Position numbers and translations under genes: made by a program. 14,390 nucleotides of DNA from an uncultured Planctomycetaceae bacterium (GTDB lineage Bacteria > Planctomycetota > Planctomycetia > Planctomycetales > Planctomycetaceae), in NCBI GenBank assembly GCA_903921605.1, contig CAIXQV010001242.1:1-14390 (forward strand), in the 5' to 3' direction. Each line of letters starts with the position of its first letter. Within the stretch, counting starts at the first letter, position 1. Under the pieces are notes generated by a model. That model did no database searches and was not told the origin of the DNA. It was given only the letters and a program-made list of their open reading frames with translations. This document shows, in pieces, positions 1 to 6,476 of the stretch.

Positions 1-118
1 GATCCGAGCTGCTTGCATGGATCAACCAGCTTCCGGCATCGCGTTGATTAGCCACAACAAACTCCGAAGCCCCGAGCCTGGGATCTTAGCTTCGATTGAG
101 TTCAAAAGGAGTTCAGCA

Positions 119-220
119 GTGACCAAAGAGGGACGGGAACTCAAACGTGGTAAGGCCTTCACCCTAGATCCACTCAGCATTTCCGGAAATCGATGGACGG
201 AAGTTTCCAGCGACGGCTGA
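119..220 (+). CDS. candidate small ORF, 33 aa, unknown
   Basis: This short frame would start at a GTG (119-121) with a textbook ribosome binding site, AAAAGGAG at 104-111, seven bases upstream. It encodes a 33-residue, mostly hydrophilic peptide beginning MTKEGRELKRG and ending at TGA 218-220. The frame is open upstream to an ATG at 17, but that start has no Shine-Dalgarno sequence. I recognise no family. The next frame starts one base after this stop, which would allow translational coupling. Its position ahead of the replication genes would suit a small regulatory protein of the element, but only the ribosome binding site supports it. Confidence 0.25.
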   Translation: MTKEGRELKRGKAFTLDPLSISGNRWTEVSSDG

Positions 221-221
221 C

Positions 222-440
222 ATGCTGTCGGAATCCTTCAGCTTTTTGGCGAAGGCAGTTTGCGGGATTGGGGCCGATGGACATCAGTTCCAGCCAAAGG
301 GCGTCATCGAGCTGGATCGCATTGACGTGTCACGACGCAGAACGACTGGGTTGAGTCTGGCGTCCAACCAAAAAAAAGCCCGATCAGCGGTAACTGATCG
401 AGCTCAGATGTCTCCAAGTTTGCGGCCAGGAGTGCGGTAA
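222..440 (+). CDS. candidate small ORF, 72 aa, unknown
   Basis: This frame opens with ATG 222-224, one base after the stop of the preceding small frame, and runs to TAA 438-440. It has no Shine-Dalgarno sequence of its own, so it would depend on translational coupling. The product is basic, with an Arg-rich stretch near residue 38, and shows no motif I can name. A minus-strand terminator-like hairpin with an A8 run lies inside it, which argues against ordinary coding use. It may be a chance frame or a decayed gene. Confidence 0.18.
   Translation: MLSESFSFLAKAVCGIGADGHQFQPKGVIELDRIDVSRRRTTGLSLASNQKKARSAVTDRAQMSPSLRPGVR
370..400 (-). terminator. orphan Rho-independent terminator-like hairpin
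   Basis: On the minus strand, CGATCAG (400-394), a six-base loop and CTGATCG (387-381) form a seven-base-pair stem. GGC and eight T residues (377-370) follow. There is no T tract on the other side, so it is directional. No minus-strand gene of any size lies upstream of it, because 528-1553 is coded on the plus strand. It would therefore end a short transcript from the leader region of the initiator gene, or be coincidental. The stem is only moderately stable. Confidence 0.4.
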
Positions 441-527
441 TGATACCTGCCTTGTTGTGCGTCGGCTACACGCCGTTCGGAAAATGTTGTCATCGTGTCC
501 TCAGGGAAGAAACTGAAGGACGCGCCA

Positions 528-1553
528 ATGGATGATTCATCGCGACGTATCGAATACCCAAAGAGGCCAGTCTATTGGGCCAACAAAGTGCAGCGGGCAT
601 TGATTGAGTCGGAAGCGGTGTCAGTCATTGGACGCGATGCCTGTTGGCTTGTCACGTTCGTTGCTGCCCGGGAGGACATGCTGCGATATTCCAAAGTCCC
701 GCGATGGTGGACTCCGCAGTTGATGGACTCCACAGGATTCACGAACAAGAGAACGTTCCTTTCCGCTCGCAAAGCTGCGGTTGATGCTGGTTGGCTTATC
801 GTGAACAGCGGCGGCAAGGGCGTCGAGGGTGAATACTTCACAAGAATTCCCGGTGCGAAATCGCACCAGCAAAGTGAAGAATCTGAGTCTTCCCGGTGCG
901 AAATCGCACCACATACCGCACCAACAAATGCGCCGCATCCTATTCCCAGTATCCCAGTAACCCAAGAGAGTGAGAGCGCACCGAAACAGAAGGGGAAAGC
1001 AGACTCGAGACTGATCGAGTTTTGCCATGAGTGGAACGCCTGGCATTCAGCGGGAATCATTCGCCAGATGATTCGAGACACAAACTCGCCAGGGAAAGGC
1101 ATTGAGGATGCTTGGAAGCGATCGCAGCGCGACAAAGAACAGCGGGAGCGTCTAAACGACTTACCGGCACTTCAGAAAGCGATTGAGGGAAGCCAGCAAT
1201 TCCTGAGTGATGCAGGATGGTTCAACGCGGCCGGATTGATCGGCGGGAAGAACTCCAACCGGCTATGGTATGCGGAACAACTGGTGGCGGGGGCATATCT
1301 CGATAAGTCCGGCAACGGAAACGCCGGGCGGCCATCCCCTGAAGCATCTAAGGCATGGCAGAAGACACTGGAAGAGATTCGCCAGCATTCCTCGTGGAAG
1401 TCTGATGAGATCAGGCAGGCCATAGGAGAGCGAGCATGGCGGGCGTTGAAATCAATCGGCGGAGCAAAGCAGGTTGAACGATGGATCGGTTCTGATTGTT
1501 TCGAGCTACGTAGTCTCGAAAAGCGATTCCATCAGGAATTCAGTAAGGGGTGA
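528..1553 (+). CDS. replication initiator / replisome-organizer-like protein (winged helix)
   Basis: I infer that this protein binds the element's origin and recruits the helicase encoded next to it. The start ATG 528-530 is chosen because AAGGA (516-520) sits seven bases upstream; the frame also opens at GTG 495, which has no such site. The 341-residue product has three parts. Residues about 10-105 look like a winged helix, with a recognition-helix-like segment near TGFTNKRTFLSARKAA and a glycine-rich wing (NSGGKGVEGEYF). Residues about 106-160 form a Ser/Glu/Pro-rich, probably unstructured linker. Residues about 160-341 are a basic, Trp-rich domain (WNAW, AGWFNAAGL, LVAGAYLD, KSIGGAKQVERW) resembling the C-terminal part of phage replication proteins. 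The linker coding sequence carries an iteron-like repeat. The gene ends six bases before dnaB, so the two probably form an operon. Family assignment is by pattern, not alignment. Confidence 0.75.
   Translation: MDDSSRRIEYPKRPVYWANKVQRALIESEAVSVIGRDACWLVTFVAAREDMLRYSKVPRWWTPQLMDSTGFTNKRTFLSARKAAVDAGWLIVNSGGKGVEGEYFTRIPGAKSHQQSEESESSRCEIAPHTAPTNAPHPIPSIPVTQESESAPKQKGKADSRLIEFCHEWNAWHSAGIIRQMIRDTNSPGKGIEDAWKRSQRDKEQRERLNDLPALQKAIEGSQQFLSDAGWFNAAGLIGGKNSNRLWYAEQLVAGAYLDKSGNGNAGRPSPEASKAWQKTLEEIRQHSSWKSDEIRQAIGERAWRALKSIGGAKQVERWIGSDCFELRSLEKRFHQEFSKG
847..911 (+). repeat. iteron-like palindromic direct repeat inside the initiator gene (candidate origin/operator)
   Basis: An identical 22-base segment occurs at 847-868 and again at 890-911, 43 bp apart, about four helical turns. 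Each copy contains the inverted repeat GGTGCGA-AA-TCGCACC (852-867 and 895-910). Because 43 is not a multiple of three, the first copy encodes PGAKSH and the second SRCEIAP, so protein conservation cannot explain the identity. Two further CGCACC half sites follow at 917-922 and 977-982. Lambda-type phages carry the iterons of their origin inside the initiator gene, in the linker region, and this layout is the same. An autoregulatory operator is the main alternative. I see no obvious AT-rich melting region beside it. Confidence 0.65.
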
Positions 1554-1559
1554 AGGGTA

Positions 1560-2765
1560 ATGAACGAACGACGACAGGATATTGAACAAGCCATTCTCGG
1601 TTCGATGACATTTCTTGAGCAGGCTGCCGAATACGCGATCGGGGAGCTGGCGGAAACCGACTTTCAGAATCCAGCAATGCGGGCGATGTTTCGAGCCGTC
1701 TGCGCGATGGCTGAACGAAATGAACCGGCAAACGACATCGAGCTTTTGGCACGGGAGTTAATCCGGCGCGGAGAATTCGAAACAGTCGGCGGGGCGGCTG
1801 GAATCGCGGCAGTCCTCGAAGCCGTTCCCCATGCTGCCAACTGCCGGTTTTACATCAACCAGTTGAAGGAATTGATTCAGCGGGAACGACTGCGGGCTCT
1901 GAGTGAGCGTCTGAGGGTTCGGGCAGAAGACCAGAGTCTTGAGCCATCGGACACAATTGAAGCGATTCAGAGCCAGCTGGAAGCGATGGCCGGGGGCGAT
2001 TCGCCAAAGTCCGACATCATCACAGCGGCTGAAGCCTTGGCGGCATACGATGAAAGAACGAACGACGAACGAACCATTCTTCCGGCGGGACTGGACGAAC
2101 TCGACAGGCTTCTCAATGGCGGGTTTCGTGGCGGGCAACTGATCGTCACTGGCGGGCGACCTGGACTCGGAAAGTCAGCCCTGATGGAACAAGTCGTTCT
2201 GAACGCGGCAAGCCATTTCCGGCCCGCGTTGATGGCGTCACTCGAAATGACATCCGGCGAAATGGCAGAACGAGCGCTGCAGACCATTCCCCGGCAACGG
2301 TTCGCGGAACTCCCGGTGTTCTTCTCAGAATGCACTTCGTTTGCGAAGCTGCAAAGCGTCCTGAGACTCGCAAAGCGACGGCATCATATCAAACTGGCGG
2401 CCGTTGACTATCTGCAACTGATCGAAAGCCCGACAGGAAAGAACGATCTGAGGGAACAACAGGTGGCGGCCATGAGTCGTAAGCTGAAGCAATTGGCCAT
2501 GGAACTACAGATTCCGATTTTGCTGGGAAGCCAGTTGAACCGCGAATCGGAAAAGCGACACAGGCCGATGCTGTCGGACTTAAGAGAATCGGGAGCGATC
2601 GAACAGGACGCGGATATCGTCGTTCTGATCGGCGGCGATGAACGGGGAGATGAACGGGAATTGATCGTGGCGAAACATCGCGCCGGAAAGTGTGGCATTG
2701 TGAATGCGAAGTTCGACCGGCCCCGGTTCAAGTTCAGCACCGAACCGTGGACCGGCAAGCTGTGA
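1560..2765 (+). CDS. dnaB: DnaB-family replicative DNA helicase (element-encoded)
   Basis: This is a hexameric 5'-to-3' replicative helicase. The 401-residue protein has a DnaB-type N-terminal helical domain (about 5-105), a linker, and a RecA-like motor domain from about 170. Visible motor motifs are Walker A GGRPGLGKSA (198-207, Lys205), the catalytic Glu in SLEM (Glu229), Walker B AAVDYLQLI (280-288, Asp283), GSQLNR (323-328, Gln325), DLRESGAIEQDAD (340-352) and the arginine-finger region KHRAGK (372-377). The segment between SLEM and Walker B is clearly shorter than in chromosomal DnaB, which makes this a compact, phage-like version. The ATG follows a GAAGGG ribosome binding site that overlaps the end of the initiator gene. 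Pairing with an initiator and an integrase suggests the helicase serves replication of the mobile element and not the chromosome. Confidence 0.93.
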   Translation: MNERRQDIEQAILGSMTFLEQAAEYAIGELAETDFQNPAMRAMFRAVCAMAERNEPANDIELLARELIRRGEFETVGGAAGIAAVLEAVPHAANCRFYINQLKELIQRERLRALSERLRVRAEDQSLEPSDTIEAIQSQLEAMAGGDSPKSDIITAAEALAAYDERTNDERTILPAGLDELDRLLNGGFRGGQLIVTGGRPGLGKSALMEQVVLNAASHFRPALMASLEMTSGEMAERALQTIPRQRFAELPVFFSECTSFAKLQSVLRLAKRRHHIKLAAVDYLQLIESPTGKNDLREQQVAAMSRKLKQLAMELQIPILLGSQLNRESEKRHRPMLSDLRESGAIEQDADIVVLIGGDERGDERELIVAKHRAGKCGIVNAKFDRPRFKFSTEPWTGKL

Positions 2766-2900
2766 ACCTGCTGGCAGAATTGCCAATGTAAAACGATACT
2801 CCCCCAACGCAGGATAGTTCGACGGAACGACAAGCTGGTCAGTCTTGCCAGTTTCCTGCCGTCCCTTCTTCAAGACAAAGCACCGAAAGATAGGTGACCA

Positions 2901-4298
2901 GTGGCAAGTGTGAACAAAGATTCCAAGGGCTGGCGAATCCTCTTTGTTGATCCAAACGGAGTGCGAAAGCAGATTCGTCCAGGGCGTGACACGAACAAAG
3001 CCACCGCCGAGTTCATAGGGCGGCACATTGATCATCTGGTTGTCTGGGTTGCCTCAAAAGGAATTCTCAACAGACAAACGGCTGAATGGCTTGGAGACAT
3101 CGGTGACAAGATGCACGCGAAACTGGTTCAAGCTGGGTTGGTCGAGAAACGAGTCACTGCTGAGCCGGTGCCCGCCGAACCATCGAAGCCAGTGATTCAG
3201 CTTGGGGCGTTTTTGGAGGAGTTCCGAAACGACGGTCTGACAAAGACGGGGGAAAAAGCCGCGGGGCTGACGGTGGTGAAATGGCGTGCCACGATCGACA
3301 GTCTTGTTCGGTTCTTCGGGCATGATCGAGACATCAGCACCATCGTCCACGAAGACGCTCATCAGTTTCGCAAGAGTCTCGATGCACGTCGGATCAAGAA
3401 AACGAAGGCAAATCCCAAAGGGGAACCACTTGCTGAGAACTCAAAGCGAAAACACATGGACTGTGCCAAGGTGTTCTTTAACGGGGCAAAACGTCGGGGA
3501 CTCGTGACCGTGAACCCATTTGAGCACCAAGTCTCCAGCACCCGCCCCAACAGGGCTCGGGACTATTTCCTCACTCGAGACGATACGGAACGAATAATTG
3601 CCGTCTGTCCGGATGCTGAATGGCGGTTGCTGGTGTCTCTGTGGCGATACGCTGGCCTGCGGAAAATGGAAATATTCCAATTGACGTGGGGAGATGTCCT
3701 CTGGAATAAAGGCAAGATGCGAGTTCAGATCACAAAGACGAAGCACCATGAAGGCAAGGACATTCGGTATGTTCCGCTTCGCGACATTCGACAGTATTTG
3801 CAGGAGACGTTCCAAGCCCAGTTGACCGACGGGGCTTCCTCTCTGCCTGCGGAACAGAAGATCATCAGCCGATTTTCTGAATCCAACAGCAATCTAGATA
3901 AGCCGTTCAAGACGATACTTCACCGCGCAGGCCTCGTCCCTTGGCCGAAGCTGTTCCAGAATCTGCGGTCGAGCTGCGAAACGGATTGGCTCAATGAAGG
4001 CCACCCGGCCCACGTTGTCGCGGGTTGGATCGGACATTCGGTGAAGGTGCAGCGGGATAGCTACGCCCAAATCACTGATGGGCATTTCGAACGATTCAAC
4101 AGCCACCCAAGATCGACGCCCAAAAGTGGCACACCAGGTGGCACAGTTGGCGCGGGCAATGACGGGAAACGACAGGAAATCGTTGTGCCACTGAGTGTGC
4201 CACTTCTCGCAAAACACGAAAAAACCCCGAAAACACTAAGTGTTTCGGGGTTTGAGGTAGCGGCGGCCGGACTTGAACCGGCGACACCCGGCTTATGA
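2901..4298 (+). CDS. tyrosine-type site-specific integrase
   Basis: This phage-type tyrosine recombinase would integrate and excise the element at the adjacent tRNA gene. The 465-residue protein starts at GTG 2901, with AGGTGA at 2892-2897 only three bases upstream; its opening residues (MASV, then GWRILFVDPNG) fit the usual start of planctomycete integrases. An arm-type N-terminal region is followed by a core-binding domain (about 97-212) and a catalytic domain (about 222-400). Candidate catalytic residues are Arg254 (AGLRKMEI), Lys279 or Lys281 in the beta hairpin, Arg356 (QNLR), His379 (GWIGHS) and Tyr388 (RDSYAQ). The usual HxLR motif has Gln353 in place of His. The tail from about residue 437 is encoded by the tRNA terminator and the antisense tRNA, giving the telltale AAAGLEPATPGL. 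The TGA stop at 4296-4298 overlaps the tRNA anticodon. A 135-bp gap separates the gene from dnaB. Confidence 0.93.
   Translation: MASVNKDSKGWRILFVDPNGVRKQIRPGRDTNKATAEFIGRHIDHLVVWVASKGILNRQTAEWLGDIGDKMHAKLVQAGLVEKRVTAEPVPAEPSKPVIQLGAFLEEFRNDGLTKTGEKAAGLTVVKWRATIDSLVRFFGHDRDISTIVHEDAHQFRKSLDARRIKKTKANPKGEPLAENSKRKHMDCAKVFFNGAKRRGLVTVNPFEHQVSSTRPNRARDYFLTRDDTERIIAVCPDAEWRLLVSLWRYAGLRKMEIFQLTWGDVLWNKGKMRVQITKTKHHEGKDIRYVPLRDIRQYLQETFQAQLTDGASSLPAEQKIISRFSESNSNLDKPFKTILHRAGLVPWPKLFQNLRSSCETDWLNEGHPAHVVAGWIGHSVKVQRDSYAQITDGHFERFNSHPRSTPKSGTPGGTVGAGNDGKRQEIVVPLSVPLLAKHEKTPKTLSVSGFEVAAAGLEPATPGL
4219..4253 (-). terminator. Rho-independent terminator of the tRNA-Met gene
   Basis: Read on the minus strand, AAACCCCGAAACAC (4253-4240) pairs across a three-base loop with its complement at 4236-4222, with one bulged base. 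Six T residues (4224-4219) overlap the base of the stem. It lies just after the tRNA 3' end, so it should terminate the tRNA transcript. It also lies inside the last codons of the converging integrase gene. Confidence 0.75.
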
Positions 4299-4331
4299 AG
4301 CCGGTGCTCTAACCAACTGAGCTACGCCGCC
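4258..4331 (-). tRNA. tRNA-Met (anticodon CAT), likely attachment site
   Basis: The minus strand folds into a full cloverleaf of 74 bases. The acceptor stem is GGCGGCG with CGCCGCT (one G-U pair at 1-72). The D arm is GCTC/GAGC, the anticodon stem is CCGGC/GCCGG around the loop TTCATAA, and the T arm is GCCGG-TTCAAGT-CCGGC. The anticodon is CAU. The anticodon stem lacks the three G-C pairs of initiator tRNA, and the D-arm region matches elongator tRNA-Met well. A tRNA-Ile read by lysidine-modified CAU remains possible. The genomic sequence after the discriminator A is CCT, so the full CCA is not encoded. The integrase gene abuts and overlaps the 3' half, which is typical of an integration site. 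Confidence 0.93.
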
Positions 4332-4912
4332 AAATCGCTGAGTACTGCTTCGGCATTGAGATGATAACCTCTGGTGCCAAATTTGCCGAAATTCGAGTTC
4401 CTGTGTTTCCATAGGACACAGGCAGGAACGTCGAGTTCGCGAGCGAAAGAGTTTAGCAGAAACCGCCGGGCCGACAACCGTCTGGAATCAATTTGCCGAG
4501 CAATGCGAATGGATGCGCGGCGGCGTTTCGATTTCGATGCCCCGAGCGAAAACGACTGGAGCAGTTTTCAGGTTGAATCGGGTATTCTGGTCGACGGGAA
4601 ATTCCCCGGGACGGTTTCATTGTTGGACTCACGCGGCCTTCGTGTGCCGGCATGAACCACAGTCATACTTTACTCAACGGAGCGGCGGTTTTTGCCTGTT
4701 CGGTTTGTCAAGCAGAGCTTACGCAAACGGAACGAGAAACTCTGACGGTCGTTCAGGTTGTTCGGTGTGCAATCAGACAAACGGTTCGGAGGGCATTCGG
4801 CCCCACCCCGAACGGTCAAGTCTTGTAAACGTGGTCGACGAAGAGAGGTACAGGTTTGTGCGTCTCTCGTGCGCTCACGTTTCACTCAGTTAGAACAGTC
4901 GAGGTAGAGGCA
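4332..4912. other. intergenic stretch, no supported gene
   Basis: These 581 bases separate the tRNA gene from the YTV-repeat gene. Plus-strand frames at 4374-4655 and 4513-4893 overlap each other, lack ribosome binding sites and show no recognisable motif, so I do not call them. The stretch should hold the promoters of both the tRNA (leftward) and the YTV gene (rightward), but I could not identify convincing -35/-10 pairs. Confidence 0.5.
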
Positions 4913-6310
4913 ATGAAAAGGCTCATGCTGGGAGCCGCTGCTGCAGTTACCGTACTGCTGAACAGCGGTGTGTTGATGGCCGGACTACTCGGAAAGGGTG
5001 GTTACTCCGGTTGTGCAACATCCGCGTGTTCACCATGCGGAGATTTTGTGGCAGCTCGGTGCGGTAACGGCCCGCAATGTCAGATGGTTCAGGAAACGAT
5101 TTGGGAACCGCAGCAGTATACCTGCACGAAGACTGTGTACGATCAGTGCACTGAGTCTATCCCGGTCACCTGCACCAAGAACGTTTATGAAACATGCTAC
5201 CGTGATGAGTGCTACACGGTTTGCAAGCCGGTCTACACGACCTGCTACAAGACCTGCACTTACAACGTCTGCAAGCCTGTCTACCAGACATGCTATCGCG
5301 ACGTGACCTGCCGCGTTCGCAAGCCGGTCTATCAAACCTGCTACCGTGAATGCTGCTATACCGTCTGCAAGCCGGTTTATCAGACATGCTACCGCACTGT
5401 CTGTTACAACGTCTGCAAGCCGGTTTACCAGACATGCTATAAAGATGTCTGCTGCACGACGTACAAGACCGAATCCGAAACCTGCTACAAAGACGTCTGC
5501 TACACAGTTTGCAAGCCGGTTACGGAAACGCACACTGAAGACGTTTGCTGTGGCGACTGGATCACAGAGACGAAATGCATTCCTGGTCCTGTCGTAAAGA
5601 AGTGTGTTGTTGACCCTTGCAATCCATGCTGCACAAAGACGGTTTGCGTTCAGTGCCCATCACGCACTGTCACTTGCCGCAAGTGGGTTCCAAAAGTCGT
5701 TCAGAAAACTGTGACCTGCACTCGGATGGTTCCGGAAGTCTGCCACAAGCAGGTTCCTTACACCATCTGCCGTCAGGTTCCTGTGACCACAACGAAGAAG
5801 GTTCCTTACACGACCTGCACGTTCACACAGGAAACATGCACCAAGCAGGTTCCTTATACAACCTGCACAATGACACAGCAGACCTGCACGAAGAAGATTC
5901 CTTACACGACCTGCAGCTGGACTGAGCAGTGCATTACCCGCCGAGTTCCTTACACAACCTGCAAGATGGTTACAGAATGCTGCACAAAGCAGATTCCTTA
6001 CACCGTCTGCAAAATGGAACAGCAGACCTGCACTCGCAAAGTTCCTTACACAACCTGCCGTCAGGTTTGTGAGACACGCACTGTGACTCGTACCAAGTGC
6101 GTTCCTCGCCAGGTTTGCGTAACGATGACTCGCTGTGTACCACGAGTTGTATGCCGACCAGTTCAAACATGCTGCGACCCATGCTCCGGTAACGGTGCTT
6201 GTGGTAACGGCGGATGCGGAACGGGTGCTGCTTGCGGCGAAACTGCGATGGCTCCGGTTGCTGAACCAGCCGCTCCTGCTCACGTTGAAGCTGCTCCAGT
6301 CGCTCAGTAA
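4913..6310 (+). CDS. secreted cysteine-rich YTV-repeat protein (cell-envelope candidate)
   Basis: The start ATG 4913 follows GAGGT (4901-4905) by seven bases and opens a signal peptide: MKRL, a hydrophobic core (residues 6-22) and an AGLLG cleavage region. The frame is open to a GTG at 4856, but that would bury the signal peptide. The 465-residue product contains 65 cysteines. Residues 75-202 hold eight 16-residue units of the type VYQTCYRxxCYxVCKP. Residues 281-392 hold seven 16-residue units of the type VPYTTCxxxxQTCTxK. A non-repetitive Cys-rich spacer (203-280) lies between them, and a Gly/Cys then Ala/Pro-rich tail (about 420-465) follows. This matches the planctomycete YTV repeat family, whose members have been linked to SDS-insoluble cell-wall protein material. 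Extensive disulfide cross-linking is my inference. The gene appears monocistronic, with a terminator at 6424-6453. Confidence 0.88.
   Translation: MKRLMLGAAAAVTVLLNSGVLMAGLLGKGGYSGCATSACSPCGDFVAARCGNGPQCQMVQETIWEPQQYTCTKTVYDQCTESIPVTCTKNVYETCYRDECYTVCKPVYTTCYKTCTYNVCKPVYQTCYRDVTCRVRKPVYQTCYRECCYTVCKPVYQTCYRTVCYNVCKPVYQTCYKDVCCTTYKTESETCYKDVCYTVCKPVTETHTEDVCCGDWITETKCIPGPVVKKCVVDPCNPCCTKTVCVQCPSRTVTCRKWVPKVVQKTVTCTRMVPEVCHKQVPYTICRQVPVTTTKKVPYTTCTFTQETCTKQVPYTTCTMTQQTCTKKIPYTTCSWTEQCITRRVPYTTCKMVTECCTKQIPYTVCKMEQQTCTRKVPYTTCRQVCETRTVTRTKCVPRQVCVTMTRCVPRVVCRPVQTCCDPCSGNGACGNGGCGTGAACGETAMAPVAEPAAPAHVEAAPVAQ
5135..5518 (+). repeat. coding tandem repeat array 1, eight units of 48 bp
   Basis: Eight consecutive 16-codon units begin at residues 75, 91, 107, 123, 139, 155, 171 and 187 of the YTV protein with no indel. 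The central units (123-186) are nearly identical in protein around CKPVYQTCY and similar in DNA, with mostly third-position differences. The outer units are more diverged, which fits growth from the middle of the array. Confidence 0.9.
5753..6088 (+). repeat. coding tandem repeat array 2, seven units of 48 bp
   Basis: Seven 16-codon units begin at residues 281, 297, 313, 329, 345, 361 and 377 of the YTV protein. Six of the seven carry a VPYT/IPYT-x-C core and most have a QTCT-like second half. The period equals that of array 1, although the consensus differs. Confidence 0.9.
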
Positions 6311-6423
6311 TGCGAAGTAGATCGATCTGGTCAGACGATTTTCAGTGGAGGGTGGTTCAAAAGAGTTGATATCCAGCAGTCACTCAGGTGAATTGTCTGG
6401 GCCACTGAATGACAAAAATCGAG

Positions 6424-6453
6424 AAGGGGACCGTGATTCACGGTCCCCTTTTT
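6424..6453. terminator. shared (bidirectional) terminator between converging genes
   Basis: AAGGGGACCGTG (6424-6435), the loop ATT and CACGGTCCCCTT (6439-6450) form a perfect twelve-base-pair hairpin. On the plus strand it runs into TTTTT (6449-6453), giving a strong terminator for the YTV gene. On the minus strand the stem is followed by CTCGATTTTT, so it can also end the tadG-like transcript, whose stop codon is 23 bases away. Confidence 0.88.
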
Positions 6454-6476
6454 GCGTTGATGCCGTCAGTATCGAA

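Noticed and set aside
1..494. Left attachment site of the element
   Set aside because: I looked for the tRNA 3' half (CCGGCTTATGAAGCCGG and the T-arm) on both strands here and found none, so the left end lies outside the window.
495..527. GTG 495 as the initiator start
   Set aside because: No Shine-Dalgarno sequence precedes it, whereas ATG 528 has AAGGA at seven bases. The extension adds only eleven residues and cannot be excluded.
572..1135. Minus-strand frames inside the initiator gene
   Set aside because: They overlap a plus-strand gene with a good start site and operon partner, and show no protein motif.
528..4331. Calling the element a phage satellite
   Set aside because: Only one end is visible; absence of structural genes in this part says nothing about the rest of the element.
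4374..4893. Overlapping plus-strand frames between the tRNA and the YTV gene
   Set aside because: No ribosome binding site, no motif, and the frames overlap each other.
4856..4912. GTG 4856 as the start of the YTV protein
   Set aside because: It would place 19 residues before an otherwise ideal signal peptide; ATG 4913 has GAGGT at seven bases.
5135..6088. CRISPR-like regular repeats
   Set aside because: The 48-bp units are contiguous, in frame, without unique spacers, and encode a conserved protein pattern.
5030..6283. Long minus-strand frames (5030-5533 and 5660-6283) with regular repeats
   Set aside because: Their periodicity is the complement of the 48-bp coding repeats of the YTV gene; they lack start signals and motifs.
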